From: Tritrichomonas musculus
Lineage: Eukaryota > Parabasalia > Tritrichomonadida > Tritrichomonadidae
Direction of reading: 5' to 3'
Assembly (NCBI GenBank): GCA_039105265.1
Contig: JAPFFF010000003.1
Span: 8,370,001-8,434,000 of the forward strand
Length of the DNA stretch: 64,000 nucleotides
In this document: piece after piece, positions 51,526-62,663 of the stretch
Position numbering within the stretch: position 1 is the stretch's first letter
Layout: each line of letters starts with the position of its first letter
Position numbers and translations under genes: made by a program
Notes under the pieces: model-generated
Database searches by the model: none
Told to the model about the DNA's origin: nothing
The model's input: the letters and a program-made list of their open reading frames with translations, nothing else

Positions 51526-54500
51526 TTAAGTTTGACTATCAGCCAAAGATGAAATTGAGGCTACTGTACAGAAAGGCTCGAAGTTAACCTCATTAAAATC
51601 ATTTCGAAGGCTATATATACATTTTTCATCGATAATTCGAAACATCTTTTTAAAGAAAGGCGAATTCGACAATGTATCCATTGAACCAACCAAGATGAAT
51701 TTTGTTTTAGCTCTTGTTACAGCCACATTCAGTCTCTGCCAGTCAGTTATATGTGTTCCAGGCGAACATCTCTTATTGGATTTGACAGAAGAGAATACAA
51801 TACATTCCTTATCTCTTCCTTGGAACTTGTCGACAGTATGAACCTCGATTTCCTCATTAAAATCGTCAGTAATAATTGATGGGAAGAACTGTTTTACGTA
51901 TGCCAGCTGCTTTTTAATTGCTTTTCTAATGAAGTTCACTTGAGTTCTATAAGGAGAAATAACACCAACTTTTGAAGGCAGAAGTCCACAAAGAATCAAT
52001 GAAACAACGATTATTGAAACAGTTGCTGCTTCTTCTGTATTACATTTAGAACCTTTATTCTTTTGCTCATACATCGGAACTCTATCGGTATTATAGAATA
52101 CAATTGAAGGATCAGAGCTCATTGCAATATTCAGCCATTCTTGATGATAAGGATTATATTTTTTCAATGAAGAAAGGTTATTCAGCTTCATTCGACGTTT
52201 GGCTACAGCATGAGAACCAGTTCTCATACGAAATCCATAAACAATCTGGTTACATAATGAAAGAATCTCGTCATTCATTCGATATTGCGTCCTTAATGTT
52301 ACAATGGCTTCTGGATTGGCTTCACTCAATAATCTGAACAACGAAGGAGGACTTTCTTCACCATTTCCAACAGCATAACGCGTAATTGGCGGAAGCTGAT
52401 AATGATCACCAACAAGAATGAATCTTCTGGAACGTGAGATGGGACCAAGAACAGTTGGAAGACTAATTTGAGAAGCTTCATCAACAACGCAGATATCAAA
52501 AGGTCGTCCTGCTTGCGATTGCATGTCAAGTAGAGGATGAGAACAACCAAGGCAAGTTGTTGCAAAGACTTGACAACTGTCAAGTTTGGTTCGAATTTCA
52601 TCTGCTGTAGAATCAGCAACAATTTTGTCAATTGAATGATCTACAACATCATGATGAAGGGATTCGGAACGAGCAAATCGAATATAATTCACTCTTTCCT
52701 CGTTCATTTTTAAACAGATATTGTCAACTGCAGTATGAGTAAATGATGCAACTAGAACTCGATTGCCATCATCAACCATTCGCTTAATTAGTGATACTAG
52801 TGCTGTTGTTTTGCCAGTACCAGGCATTCCTAGTAGGAGCATGTAATCTTTGGCTGAAATCGCCATTCTAATTGCGTTGTTCTGGTCATCATTCAGTCTT
52901 CGATCTTTCCATTCTTTTTCTTCGAATGTTAGTTCCTTAAAAAGTGGTTTTTCATAGTCAACAATAAGATCAATCAATCGACTACCTGTTGCAGAGGCTT
53001 GACCAGTGAATAATGACATTAAATTACCACGACAAATATCTACAGAGCTTGTTGTTTCCCATTTGTCAATACAAAGATCATTATCAATAACTTCATCTAA
53101 ATCATCATCATTATTATTGCTAACATCTTCTTTTTTGATTTCAACAACATCATCGTTGAAATCACTCTGAATTCGAATCTTTTTTAACGATGATTCATAC
53201 ATTTCTAGAGTAATCCGATTTTCTTTAATTTCTATAATTCTACCTCTCCCAATAATTGGAGGTTTCCCACTTTTAGTTAGCATGATGTAGTCACTAACTT
53301 GAATCATTGATGAAGTTATATATGATGGATCTTCGGCTATTAATTCTAGGTTTCCAACGCAATCTCTTTTAGCAGTAAGATGCGCAATAGCTCGCCCATT
53401 TTCAGTCCTTTTCTTTACAGTACTGAGCCATATCATTGTTTGGGAAGCCCTTGTAACATACATTTCATCAAGTAAAATTTTTTCCCACTTTTTGAAAAAA
53501 TCGATATATTGTTGTTTTGGTTCAAAAGAAAGAAAACTTCTTAATTGATCTGCTATTTTTGATTTGCTTTTTTCACCACTTTCAAGGAAGGCACAAGCTG
53601 ATTTTCGGTCGCACAAATTACATGAAGACGCCTTACCTGTTGTTGGTGGAACAGTCCCGTGTGAAATAGCATGCGACAGTACGTTCCTTCTCATTATTAT
53701 GTGCATCAATTCCAAATGTTTAGGAGCAACTTCAAATGATATAGAATCTTTGGCATAATATATAATTCCTGATTGACCAGATAATTGTTTGTACTTTTCT
53801 TGCATCATAAACATATATGATGCAAGTTGTAATATATGAGAATCACGCGGCCCTCCTCTATATGAAGATCCTGATTTTAATTCTAAAGGAAATAAACGAC
53901 CATTTTGCTTGAGAGTTGCATCTATTTTTCCTTTAACACCCCATTGGAAGGACCAGATATTTTCTTCTTCGTTAACTGTTTTACACCCATAAGGTGGCAG
54001 TTTGTTGACTTCTTGAATTTTATTTTCACTTTTACCAAATTGGTGGTAATTATTGTAACGGCTTTCAAGACTAGTTGCTATCTCACGTATTTTTTGAAGG
54101 TAATCCTCTAAATCTGGTTTGAATGTTTCTGTGGTTTTGTTAATTTCATACAATTCTTCTTGCTTAGAATCTAGTATATTATCAAGCTTTGCATCAATAT
54201 CAGATGCTAATGTACCTTTTAAAACAGATTGGATGAGCTCATGAACTACTGTTCCTTTAAGCATACTAATATTTGTTCCTGCTGTAGATAAAAAGTCCAT
54301 CAAATAAGCTTTCCGCTCACAATCTTGACTTTCTGCAAGACGGGTACCTTGAATTAAAACTTGTGGAAGTAAGATAAAAAATCCATTTGAATCTGTAATA
54401 AAACATGATAGCTTTTGTGTATAAAAACCATATGGATCATCGCGCTTTTCCCAATCACCAACAACAAATGCAGTATCACCAATTGATATTTTTGACCGAG

Positions 54501-54780
54501 ACCACATCTGTTTCAGATGAACAAATCTTTCCTCACATTTAAATCCAGGCCAAAGCCGAACAATAATTTCAGGTTCCATATCAGATCCTATTAAAAAATA
54601 GTCGATTACAATAAAAAGAGGTTGAGCAATAGAAAATGATTCTACAGTTTGTACCGAGCCAGCACCTTCATAAGGATTTTGGATTTGTGGTTCTTCATGT
54701 AATTGCGAAAATACTTTTTCTTGCAGTAATGAAAGAGTACAGCTTTCAGAATCATCATCATCTGAACCTAAAAAGGACAT
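51526..54780 (-). CDS. DNA2: DNA2-like nuclease-helicase
   Basis: A 1,084-residue protein with the full DNA2 layout. The N-terminal RecB-like nuclease has KGKIDATLK and FPLELKSGSSYRGG (about 285-310). Four cysteines for an Fe-S cluster are visible: one in CERKAYLMDF (about 154) and three in CNLCDRKSAC (about 388). The C-terminal SF1 helicase has the P-loop GMPGTGKTTAL (about 652), VVDEASQISLP, GDHYQLPP, TLRTQYRMND, DKFQGRDKECIVFS and NVAVTRAKTKFILVGS. DNA2 trims long flaps in Okazaki fragment maturation and resects DNA ends in repair. The length is close to animal DNA2. No motif appears lost, so it is predicted active. Confidence 0.95.
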   Translation of the reverse strand: MSFLGSDDDDSESCTLSLLQEKVFSQLHEEPQIQNPYEGAGSVQTVESFSIAQPLFIVIDYFLIGSDMEPEIIVRLWPGFKCEERFVHLKQMWSRSKISIGDTAFVVGDWEKRDDPYGFYTQKLSCFITDSNGFFILLPQVLIQGTRLAESQDCERKAYLMDFLSTAGTNISMLKGTVVHELIQSVLKGTLASDIDAKLDNILDSKQEELYEINKTTETFKPDLEDYLQKIREIATSLESRYNNYHQFGKSENKIQEVNKLPPYGCKTVNEEENIWSFQWGVKGKIDATLKQNGRLFPLELKSGSSYRGGPRDSHILQLASYMFMMQEKYKQLSGQSGIIYYAKDSISFEVAPKHLELMHIIMRRNVLSHAISHGTVPPTTGKASSCNLCDRKSACAFLESGEKSKSKIADQLRSFLSFEPKQQYIDFFKKWEKILLDEMYVTRASQTMIWLSTVKKRTENGRAIAHLTAKRDCVGNLELIAEDPSYITSSMIQVSDYIMLTKSGKPPIIGRGRIIEIKENRITLEMYESSLKKIRIQSDFNDDVVEIKKEDVSNNNDDDLDEVIDNDLCIDKWETTSSVDICRGNLMSLFTGQASATGSRLIDLIVDYEKPLFKELTFEEKEWKDRRLNDDQNNAIRMAISAKDYMLLLGMPGTGKTTALVSLIKRMVDDGNRVLVASFTHTAVDNICLKMNEERVNYIRFARSESLHHDVVDHSIDKIVADSTADEIRTKLDSCQVFATTCLGCSHPLLDMQSQAGRPFDICVVDEASQISLPTVLGPISRSRRFILVGDHYQLPPITRYAVGNGEESPPSLFRLLSEANPEAIVTLRTQYRMNDEILSLCNQIVYGFRMRTGSHAVAKRRMKLNNLSSLKKYNPYHQEWLNIAMSSDPSIVFYNTDRVPMYEQKNKGSKCNTEEAATVSIIVVSLILCGLLPSKVGVISPYRTQVNFIRKAIKKQLAYVKQFFPSIITDDFNEEIEVHTVDKFQGRDKECIVFSSVKSNKRCSPGTHITDWQRLNVAVTRAKTKFILVGSMDTLSNSPFFKKMFRIIDEKCIYSLRNDFNEVNFEPFCTVASISSLADSQT

Positions 54781-55103
54781 GAAGTTGTTTACTTATTTTA
54801 CCAACTTCACTTTTTTTTTGAAATTATTTGAATGGATCTCAATTTTTCTTCATTTATTTCTGAGCTTATCTTAACAAGGAAAACCAATTAAACAATTATA
54901 ATTGATTATATTAAAATAATTAAACACTTTTATGCTTAAAAAGGGCTTTAATTAATTATCAAATAAAGAATGAATAAAAATGAAATAAGGGACGAAGAGT
55001 AAATAGAAGTATTAAAATCAATCACAATACTCTTATCTCATATAAATAAAAAAGAATCATAATTAAAATTTTTAAAAAATAAAAATAAATATGAAAAAAA
55101 AAA
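54781..55103. other. Short AT-rich spacer
   Basis: About 320 bases between the DNA2 start and the stop of the BAR-like gene. No structure noted. Confidence 0.5.
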
Positions 55104-55979
55104 TCATTCGTCTTCAGCTTGCTTCTTTTTCGAGGAAAGAAGCTGCAAATAATTGGGAAGAATTGATGTCATATCCGAATAATCTGTAAATGGAGGATAA
55201 CTTGGTGTTGCTCTAGGGTTTAAAATGTATTTTTCGATTGCGGCTAAATACTGTTGTTCATAATAGATAAGAGCAGTATATGATTTCTTTCTAGTTTCTT
55301 CAAATTCTTGTGAAAGAGCAGAAATTTGGTTTAAATAATCTGGCTTAACAGTGGCAAGCTTATTTGACAAAGATGCAAGCTTTTGCTGTGGTTTTTGCAT
55401 TTTACCAACAATCGGTTTGGTAACGGTACCGGTCATTTGTTTCTTAATAAGATCCATATCAAGACAAATTTTGTGAACGTTGTCTTTTGTTTCCTTAAGT
55501 TCAACCAGTCTCTGGTAAATAGGATTATAGCCTTGAAGAACATATCTAGGAATTAATCGTTCACCTAAACCTCGAGCAAGTGCTGAAAAAATTTGTATTT
55601 TAGAAAATTGCTCTTCTGTTGCAGATTTGTCTGATTCAATTTTTTCTTCTTGTTCAGAAGGCTCGTTATTGTTTTCTGTTTCTTTATTTTGATTTCGTGT
55701 TTTGTCAACAAAATTAATCATTTCTGAAAATGCAGTTGACATTTCTATTAAATGCTGAGAACTTGTAACCAATTCTGAATTTAAAAGTTCGACTTTCATA
55801 TTAATGGTTTTAATTGTCGCGATTATTTGCTCATATCTGTCATTTGCTTGCTGAACTTCTTGATCAGAAACAGATATTTGACGTGTAGTATTATCTTTTG
55901 CAAATTCAACACTATCTTGCACTGCTTGCTTTGTAGAAACCCAAGCAGAGTTCATGCTAGAAACAAATCGATCAAACAT
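55104..55979 (-). CDS. BAR-domain-like protein
   Basis: A 291-residue, all-helical protein starting MFDRFVSSMNSAWVSTKQAV, an amphipathic-looking N-terminus. The rest has the three-long-helix character of amphiphysin-type BAR domains: about 20-85 with many Glu/Asn/Leu, a disordered acidic insert (about 95-125, NNEPSEQEEKIESDK), then about 130-265 including YNPIYQRLVELKETKDNVHK and FEETRKKSYTALIYYEQQYLAAIEKYI. That last segment resembles the third BAR helix. BAR dimers bind curved membranes in endocytosis. There is no SH3 domain. The family call rests on pattern and length only. Confidence 0.6.
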   Translation of the reverse strand: MFDRFVSSMNSAWVSTKQAVQDSVEFAKDNTTRQISVSDQEVQQANDRYEQIIATIKTINMKVELLNSELVTSSQHLIEMSTAFSEMINFVDKTRNQNKETENNNEPSEQEEKIESDKSATEEQFSKIQIFSALARGLGERLIPRYVLQGYNPIYQRLVELKETKDNVHKICLDMDLIKKQMTGTVTKPIVGKMQKPQQKLASLSNKLATVKPDYLNQISALSQEFEETRKKSYTALIYYEQQYLAAIEKYILNPRATPSYPPFTDYSDMTSILPNYLQLLSSKKKQAEDE

Positions 55980-56678
55980 TTTTAAAGTTCTTTTTCAATT
56001 CTTTTTCAATTTGTCTGAATTTTCAGATTTTAATAATTAAAACCATTAATCTAGTTTAATATGACAACATTTATCAATATGAGATAGCGCCTTTAATAAT
56101 TCTAAAATTTTAAGTTCATACAAATATGTAAGCATATTTTTAATTATTCATTTGAAATTCAGACTGCTTTTATAGATAAATGCATTGAGTAATTATGCTA
56201 GTAACCAAAGGAGTTAATGAATTTTACACTGAATCAGTATAAACATATTTCTTGTTATGTCATAACAATACTTTCACATCATTTTAATCTTAATGATAAT
56301 TACAAGGAATTTCTTTGGCATTCAGCTCACTTTTTTTTCGTTAATTATATCATATTTAAAGAAAATAACAAAATATATGGCAAAATATAACCTCCTTTTT
56401 TGAGAAGAGTTTTCTAAATTAATAAATTAATTTGTGAGTATAAAAAAAACTTTTGAATAAAACCAGTTAAATTAATTTTTTAATTTTCCTCTTTCGTGAT
56501 TCTTTTTTTAACAAAATTTTAATTTTTATAGTATTGTTTTACCAGCTTACTGCAATTAATATCAAAAGGTAAAATTTTTAAAGGTTTAATATAAACAAAT
56601 GATTTTTTCCAAAAAATAATCAAAGTATATCTTTAAAAATATAGTATTAGAGAATTGAGAAATTATAAAAAAGCGAAA
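55980..56678. other. AT-rich intergenic region
   Basis: About 700 bases, no gene or repeat recognised. Confidence 0.5.
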
Positions 56679-57317
56679 TTATAATTTGACAACAGTTGAA
56701 CTTTTGTTCACGATTGTTTTGCTAGTAATCCAACTATTCCAATTTTTAGCAAGCCATTGCGAATAAATTTTCTTGAGCCAGGGTGAAAGGGTATCTGGCT
56801 CTTTTTCAATTAATAGAGCGAGTTCTGATGATGAAACCCATTTTATTTCGCAAACTTCACTTTTATTGAAATCAATTGTTTCTTTGGAGATATCAATATC
56901 GTAATCACCAAATATAACATGATCAATTTCGTATTCTGTCCATTCCCCGCAAGGAGCTTTATAAAGAAAAACACCTACTTCTGTTAGGTTAGACATATTT
57001 TCCGTATTTATGTTAAGTTCTAATTTAGCTCTGCGCTTTGAAGCTGGAATTACTTCTTCATCAGGATTTGGATGAGAACAGCATGTATTAGCCCATATCA
57101 AAGGGAAAGTAAGCTTATATTCACTTCTCCTCTGGAGAAGAAGTTTGCCTTCTTTAGGTTCAAATAAAAATAACGAAAATGCTCTATGCAATTTTGCACC
57201 AGGATCTGTTCGATGAGCATCATACTTATTACATGTTCCAATTTGATTGTCATTTTCATCCACAAGTATGACTTGAGCGTTTGTCATTTGCGATTGTTGA
57301 TCTTGAGTTGCGTTCAT
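56679..57317 (-). CDS. IDI: Isopentenyl-diphosphate delta-isomerase, type I
   Basis: A 212-residue Nudix-fold enzyme that interconverts isopentenyl and dimethylallyl diphosphate. The catalytic Cys motif is present as WANTCCSHP (about residues 78-86). The metal/acid Glu motif is GEWTEYEIDHVIFG (about 124-137), and KLLLQRRSEYKLTFPLIW precedes the active site as in the family. The modified Nudix box reads ASKRRAKLELNI. The N-terminus has no targeting sequence, so it is probably cytosolic. The last 25 residues are Ser/Thr/Lys-rich and extend slightly past the usual end. No other isoprenoid gene is in the window. Confidence 0.95.
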   Translation of the reverse strand: MNATQDQQSQMTNAQVILVDENDNQIGTCNKYDAHRTDPGAKLHRAFSLFLFEPKEGKLLLQRRSEYKLTFPLIWANTCCSHPNPDEEVIPASKRRAKLELNINTENMSNLTEVGVFLYKAPCGEWTEYEIDHVIFGDYDIDISKETIDFNKSEVCEIKWVSSSELALLIEKEPDTLSPWLKKIYSQWLAKNWNSWITSKTIVNKSSTVVKL

Positions 57318-57652
57318 TTGATAAAAATTGAATTATAATAAAAAATTGTGATAAAATTTATTCAATTTTTTGGAGCATTTCTGACAGTACATTCTCAAAA
57401 AAAAAAATTTGTATTTACGACCAATTTTATTAAACTGTTGACAAATTCTTAGCAAAAAAATAGGTGATTCTTAAATATTTTTTATAATGATCATTTTAAT
57501 CATGTTTATTGAAGTTTTGCATGCCAAATTATTCAAATCTTGAATTTTAAAAATCATTTCAAATCCTTAGGACATTTGGACCAATTTTACTTTGAATAGC
57601 AATAAAACATAGAAACAAACAAAATCAAGAACAAATAAAAAGAACATTTTAA
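57318..57652. other. AT-rich spacer
   Basis: About 335 bases between the IPP isomerase start and the stop of the exportin-like gene. Nothing notable. Confidence 0.5.
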
Positions 57653-60208
57653 TCAACATAATGATTTTTTAAATTTCATAAAATCTTCAAAGAAAGTAAT
57701 ACATTGGTCATTTCTCTTTTTCGGTGTCAATTTGAAAGATTCAATATAAGACTGAATCATCTCAGGAGTTGCACTTTCTTGAGTGAGAGTTTGTGCAATA
57801 ATTTGAATAGTTTCAGCAGGAACAGACGCAAGAAGAGTTGCATGAAATTTCACCATTTTCAAAATGACCTTTGTCCACCCGGGATGAGTTGGATGGAACC
57901 CTCGATTGCCAACCAAAAACGATATAGAAATTGAGCAGAAGATGTGAAGAGTTTCATTTGAATAACTCTTAGAAGCATGATAAACGAAAGCCAACAACTT
58001 CTCCAACAATTGATAACAAAAATATTTTGAATTCGAATTCAAAATATTTGAAACAAAGGCGAAAACTTTTTGTAAGAAAACAGGTGAAATGTTTGAAATA
58101 ATTGACTCAACCAAGGTCAAATAGTTATTGACCATCTCGATGATTTCAATTGAGCTATCATTGACAATTGTCCAATCATCAATTTCGTTGAAACACGAAA
58201 TAAAAGAGTCAAACATGTGATTCAATAAATTGAATGCACTGTCAATATTTGTTTGATTGGCCAATATTTTGACAATGGCGGTTGTCACTTCACATAATGC
58301 ACTGATTGAAAGTCTCTCCTTTGAATCAGGAATACAATCAGTTATCAACTTGCTGCTCTCAGGTCCTAAAGAAGCAAAACAGGCACGAATAAAGCGAGCT
58401 TGTAATTCATCATTTGTTTTGACAAACGATTGAATTTGACTCAAAAAGTTTTGAATGATCGGAATGTGAGGTGATCCTTCAACATAGCTCAGTGATTTAA
58501 TGAAGTTTAACACAAGCGGACACAGTCCTTGATCGCTCTGAAGCTCACTAAAGAGGTGACTTAAACAACTTTGAAAAGTGTCAAAAAATTCTTTCGAATC
58601 CAAACGAGAAATGAGCAAAGCCGAAATTTGAACCAAATTCGAATCAAACGAACGGACAAAAGAAAAAATAACAGATTGATCAAAGTAAAAGTTTTGGTAC
58701 TTCTTGGTGAAGCCAAGGAGCGAGAACGATAGAATTGAACGAGCTTCTTCTTTAATCATTGGACACAACACAAACTCAGAAATTCGAGTGAAAAAGTTCG
58801 TAATTGCAGATGCTTCAAACGAGCCAGCAACATATGAAAAGAAGCGAACATAGCTTGAAAGAGCCTTCGTTTGATGTGGAGACAACGGAGGCGAAAGAGA
58901 AAGAAGAGGCTCGAAAAATTTGACAAATTCTGGCTGAGGTTTTTGATCATTCAAAATTTCAATCAAAGCAATGCAATGTGACATTTGATTGACGACGTCA
59001 ATTGACTCACAAATTGACAAAAGGAAGCTAAGAGAATCATCAGGATCCGCCTGAAAACAGACACGAATGATTGCAAAAAGCATTTCACAATAAGCCTCAT
59101 CCTCAACGTTTTCATCGATGAATAAATCGGACTCAAAAGTATAAAAATAGTAATCTTTTAATCTCGGATAACTGACATTCAGAACGATTGATGAAACATC
59201 CGGATTACGTCGTGTATACTGCTGAATAAATGGCGCCACACAGCCAGATATGTTGTTGTCTTTGTTGGTCAGAAGCTGCAATGAAATGTGATAAAATGGG
59301 AGAACTTTTTCTGAAGAATAATTAATTAAAAAAGAACCAGTGTTTTCTATCAATTGTGCTGCTGAATATAAAATGTTGTCATCAGCATCATTACATATTA
59401 AACTAATGACTCTTGGCGGTATTTGAAGCAAATCAATGATTTGCATCTTCATTTCACTCTCCATTCCTCGCTCGATAAGGGATGTCAACGCATCAAAGGC
59501 ATTCGCTGTTGTCAGAGGATTATTTAAAGCATTAATAATGGTCGCCATTGAATCATTATTCAAGATCAAATTGAGAGGTATCCAATGAATTAATGACGTT
59601 AAAATTTTGAATGGAATTTGAACGTTGCAACTCAAATTTGTGAAGGCGTTTTTAATCACACTAAAAACAAAGGAAAGAATTAAGGCATCAGAATTTCGTT
59701 CACGAATTGAATATTTAACACGCGTAAACGTATCATTTGAATCATAATTTAAGGTCGATGTGTATGAACAAAATGCTGTTAGAAAATTTAATATTACATA
59801 TGGATGCATTTGCAATAATTCTTCCCAAAAAGTGGGCCATTCATCAGGATACGTATTCCACATAAATGAACATTGCGAATCGCCAATAATATTTCGTATA
59901 TCTTGAGGCATTTCGTCAAAATTTTGAATTAAAATTGAAAAAAGTAAAGCTTTTATCTGATTTCGAAATTCGTTTGGTATTTCATCCCATTTGAATAAAC
60001 ACCAATTTTTACATACAATAAGTGAAATCTTTTTTGACGCCACATTTTGAAAATTAGGTAAGTTATTGATCAAAAAAATAAAACCATCTTTAGAATTACA
60101 AAATTGATTAAGATTGTCTAGTGTTAACTGAAAATTTTGGAAATTTTCCGACGGAGGTGGCTCCATTAAAATCGCTAAATTTGATTCGAAGGCAAGCACA
60201 TCGTTCAT
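57653..60208 (-). CDS. Exportin/importin-beta family protein, exportin-T-like
   Basis: An 851-residue all-helical protein consistent with HEAT repeats. The N-terminal region has NFQLTLDNLNQFCNSKDGFI and, near residue 117, NTYPDEWPTFWEELLQ, which matches the Xpo1/exportin-5 type domain of karyopherins. Helical pairs continue to the end (ALTSLIERGMESEMKMQIIDLL, FFTRISEFVLCPMIKEEARS). Exportin-T carries tRNA out of the nucleus with Ran-GTP, and the WIPLNLI segment near residue 215 is reminiscent of it. Exportin-5 or another member cannot be excluded. The protein is a little shorter than human XPOT (about 960). Confidence 0.7.
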   Translation of the reverse strand: MNDVLAFESNLAILMEPPPSENFQNFQLTLDNLNQFCNSKDGFIFLINNLPNFQNVASKKISLIVCKNWCLFKWDEIPNEFRNQIKALLFSILIQNFDEMPQDIRNIIGDSQCSFMWNTYPDEWPTFWEELLQMHPYVILNFLTAFCSYTSTLNYDSNDTFTRVKYSIRERNSDALILSFVFSVIKNAFTNLSCNVQIPFKILTSLIHWIPLNLILNNDSMATIINALNNPLTTANAFDALTSLIERGMESEMKMQIIDLLQIPPRVISLICNDADDNILYSAAQLIENTGSFLINYSSEKVLPFYHISLQLLTNKDNNISGCVAPFIQQYTRRNPDVSSIVLNVSYPRLKDYYFYTFESDLFIDENVEDEAYCEMLFAIIRVCFQADPDDSLSFLLSICESIDVVNQMSHCIALIEILNDQKPQPEFVKFFEPLLSLSPPLSPHQTKALSSYVRFFSYVAGSFEASAITNFFTRISEFVLCPMIKEEARSILSFSLLGFTKKYQNFYFDQSVIFSFVRSFDSNLVQISALLISRLDSKEFFDTFQSCLSHLFSELQSDQGLCPLVLNFIKSLSYVEGSPHIPIIQNFLSQIQSFVKTNDELQARFIRACFASLGPESSKLITDCIPDSKERLSISALCEVTTAIVKILANQTNIDSAFNLLNHMFDSFISCFNEIDDWTIVNDSSIEIIEMVNNYLTLVESIISNISPVFLQKVFAFVSNILNSNSKYFCYQLLEKLLAFVYHASKSYSNETLHIFCSISISFLVGNRGFHPTHPGWTKVILKMVKFHATLLASVPAETIQIIAQTLTQESATPEMIQSYIESFKLTPKKRNDQCITFFEDFMKFKKSLC

Positions 60209-60468
60209 TTCATCATAAATTTTATAAATTTTTTTTGTGAAAACTCATAGAATTTTACTCTTTGAAATCCACTTCTAAGTAGAATAAGTAGATTTCAAAG
60301 AGCATTGCGATTAAGATTAATTATACTTCATATTTATATGCTTTTCAACATATAAAATCTTATTTTTAAATAAATATTAAATACAAATCTTTTCAATACA
60401 GAATAAAAATAAAGATTTTATTTAAAAAATTATGTATGTTAGATATCATTGAATGTGGCAATATAAAT
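60209..60468. other. AT-rich spacer
   Basis: About 260 bases, with the sequence CTTTGAAATC repeated in inverted order near 60258-60300 (a short hairpin, CTACTT paired). Probably the 3' end of prefoldin 3 and the promoter of the exportin-like gene. Confidence 0.4.
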
Positions 60469-61014
60469 TTATTTCTTACTTCGTCTCATTGCGATAAGAT
60501 GGTTAGTTAAACGAGAAACAGTAACTTCTGTTGTAATGATTTGGTTCCTAAGGAAAATCAAGTTATTTTCAATATCTGAGAGTTGTTTATCAAGACTGTC
60601 GAGGTTGCCTTGAAGTAATTTTTCAGCTTCTTCATATGGGTATTCGACCATCAAATTTGCACCAAGCCATAAAGCAACTGTTTTAGATTCAGAAAGCTTA
60701 GCTTTTCCATAGACTGAATCTGATATTTGGAATCTTGTTGTAAGATTGTTTTGATAAGTTTCGCTAGATAATTTTTTAACGGCTGTAAGGTTGGATACAA
60801 CATCTGGGCGAGTGGCTTTAAGTTGTTGTTGCTTTTCGAGCAAGCTTTGTTCGAGATAGCGATATTTTGAAAGGATTTCTTGTTTTGATTGGAAAAGGAT
60901 TTCTGCTTTTTCAACTGTTGGAGCTGCGGCATTCATGTCTTCAATAAATTCTGCTTCAGGAATTCCAAGAGGTGTAGATGGCTTATTATTATTGTTTGAG
61001 TTATCTTCACTCAT
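60469..61014 (-). CDS. PFDN3: Prefoldin subunit 3
   Basis: A 181-residue alpha-class prefoldin. After a short Asn-rich start it has GIPEAEFIEDM (about 17-27), two coiled-coil arms (ILSKYRYLEQSLLEKQQQLK and LSDIENNLIFLRNQIITTEV) and the beta-hairpin core with TRFQISDSVYGKAKL and VALWLGANLMVEYPYEEA. These match VBP1/prefoldin 3 across the protein. It is one of six subunits that deliver nascent actin and tubulin to the CCT chaperonin. Length and motifs are normal, and no signal for unusual regulation is seen. Confidence 0.95.
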   Translation of the reverse strand: MSEDNSNNNNKPSTPLGIPEAEFIEDMNAAAPTVEKAEILFQSKQEILSKYRYLEQSLLEKQQQLKATRPDVVSNLTAVKKLSSETYQNNLTTRFQISDSVYGKAKLSESKTVALWLGANLMVEYPYEEAEKLLQGNLDSLDKQLSDIENNLIFLRNQIITTEVTVSRLTNHLIAMRRSKK

Positions 61015-62663
61015 CTGTGATTGCTTGTCTTGAAAGGATAATTATTTCACCTTAATCTATTAAACAAGCAGCCCAAACAAACTTTGTCAATCAGAAAAAG
61101 AAATTTTTTTTATCAAAGTTTAATAATTTTTGCATTAAAATACTCGCAATAACAAAAAAATTATCCAGGAATATATGCTTTTCAAAAAAATACCAAAACA
61201 TTAATTTTGATATCAAATTGAAGAGCCTATTTCAATAATGAACAATAAATAAACAATCAAGACAATATATAACATTTTCCTTTATTTTTATCATATTAAA
61301 AATTGTCTTTGAACACTGGACACTAGCATTTTCAGATCTGATTATGACGCTTTTGAATATTTTATTAGAGATGACATAATTTTGAACCAGTATACAGTAA
61401 GGTTGTAAAATTCAAAAACGTCTCAAAAGAGGAAAATCTACTTTTTCATAGAAAACGATTAAAATGAATTTAAAATAAAAGTCAAAATAACGAATTTAAT
61501 TCAAATTTGGATTTTCCTTTATAGCGTTGCAAAAATGGAAAATCCACTTTTTGAATGATGCTCATTTTTTCAAATAGAGATAGGAAAGCACTATTTGATG
61601 AATATAATGTCGCAAACAGTTGTGTGATAAACTTAATCATGGAAATATTATTTCTTAAAATGGTAGGTTTAAACAAGATTTTCTCTCTATTTCTTTATTT
61701 CTTTCATTTTTATTAATGAAAATTTTTTTCTCAAAAAGTCGATTTTCCTATTTTGAAACGTTTTCCAATTTTGAAACCTTACTGTATAAAAAATTGAATA
61801 AAATTAATAACTTTTTAAAAGAAAGATAAATTGTTCAATATTGCTTATATCCCATTATCAATAAAATAAAAGTTAAATATAACTTTTAGAAAACTTTATA
61901 TTATTGATAAATATAACATTTTTATATTTTTTCATGAATGTATATTTGAATATAATTTGAAAACTTTTTGGTATTTAGACTTTATATCACATGAATTATT
62001 AAATCTATCATGCATATTGTTACAGTATTAATATTTATCTTTTATTTTTAATTTATTTATCATGAGATTTTTTAAAAATTAGATATCTTCTCAACCATTT
62101 ATACCTCTCAAAAAATAATGAAAGAATTTAAATTTTGTAAATTATTTTTTCTCCAAAAAAAGAAAAAGAATTTTGAAATTTTTTATTTTATATTTAATAA
62201 AAAATAGTATTATTTTGTATTCTACATTATTCTAGCAGAATGGCAAAAAATAAATATTTTAAAATTTATATATCATCATTTATCTAAAAAATTAAAATCG
62301 TAATGATGATATTCGATTAGCAATATAGATTATATATGAAATAAATTAAGATTTTTGTAAATGCTTTCTTTATCCTCATTGTCAAATTTTATCCAATTTG
62401 ATGAAATTAATATCCTATTTTTTCTAGAACTATATATAGCATATATATCGAATACAATAATTTAATTTTTGAAATAAAAAATTGAAATATTCCGAAAATC
62501 AAAAAAGTTTTCGATACCATTCAAAACAATTGTTGGACATAAGGTTATTCTAAGAAATTAAAAGATAATTGTGTTATCTCAAATTTGAATAAATCTATTC
62601 AAAATTTGAACATAAACAACTTTTACATTTTATTTTTTCTCTATTTTTTTTAACTTTTAACCA
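61015..62663. other. Gene-free region with a mariner-like MITE
   Basis: About 1.65 kb without a supported gene. It contains the inverted-repeat element at 61395-61784; the remainder is AT-rich and holds the promoter region of the kinase gene. Confidence 0.55.
61395..61784. mobile_element. 390-bp Tc1/mariner-like MITE
   Basis: Both ends are about 57-base inverted copies starting CAGTAAGGTT, with TA directly outside each end, as expected for a TA target duplication by Tc1/mariner transposons. The inner parts of the arms contain GGAAAATC(T/G)ACTTTTT. The middle carries another partial copy of that arm motif near 61510-61560. No transposase is encoded; the element is a non-autonomous copy. Confidence 0.8.
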
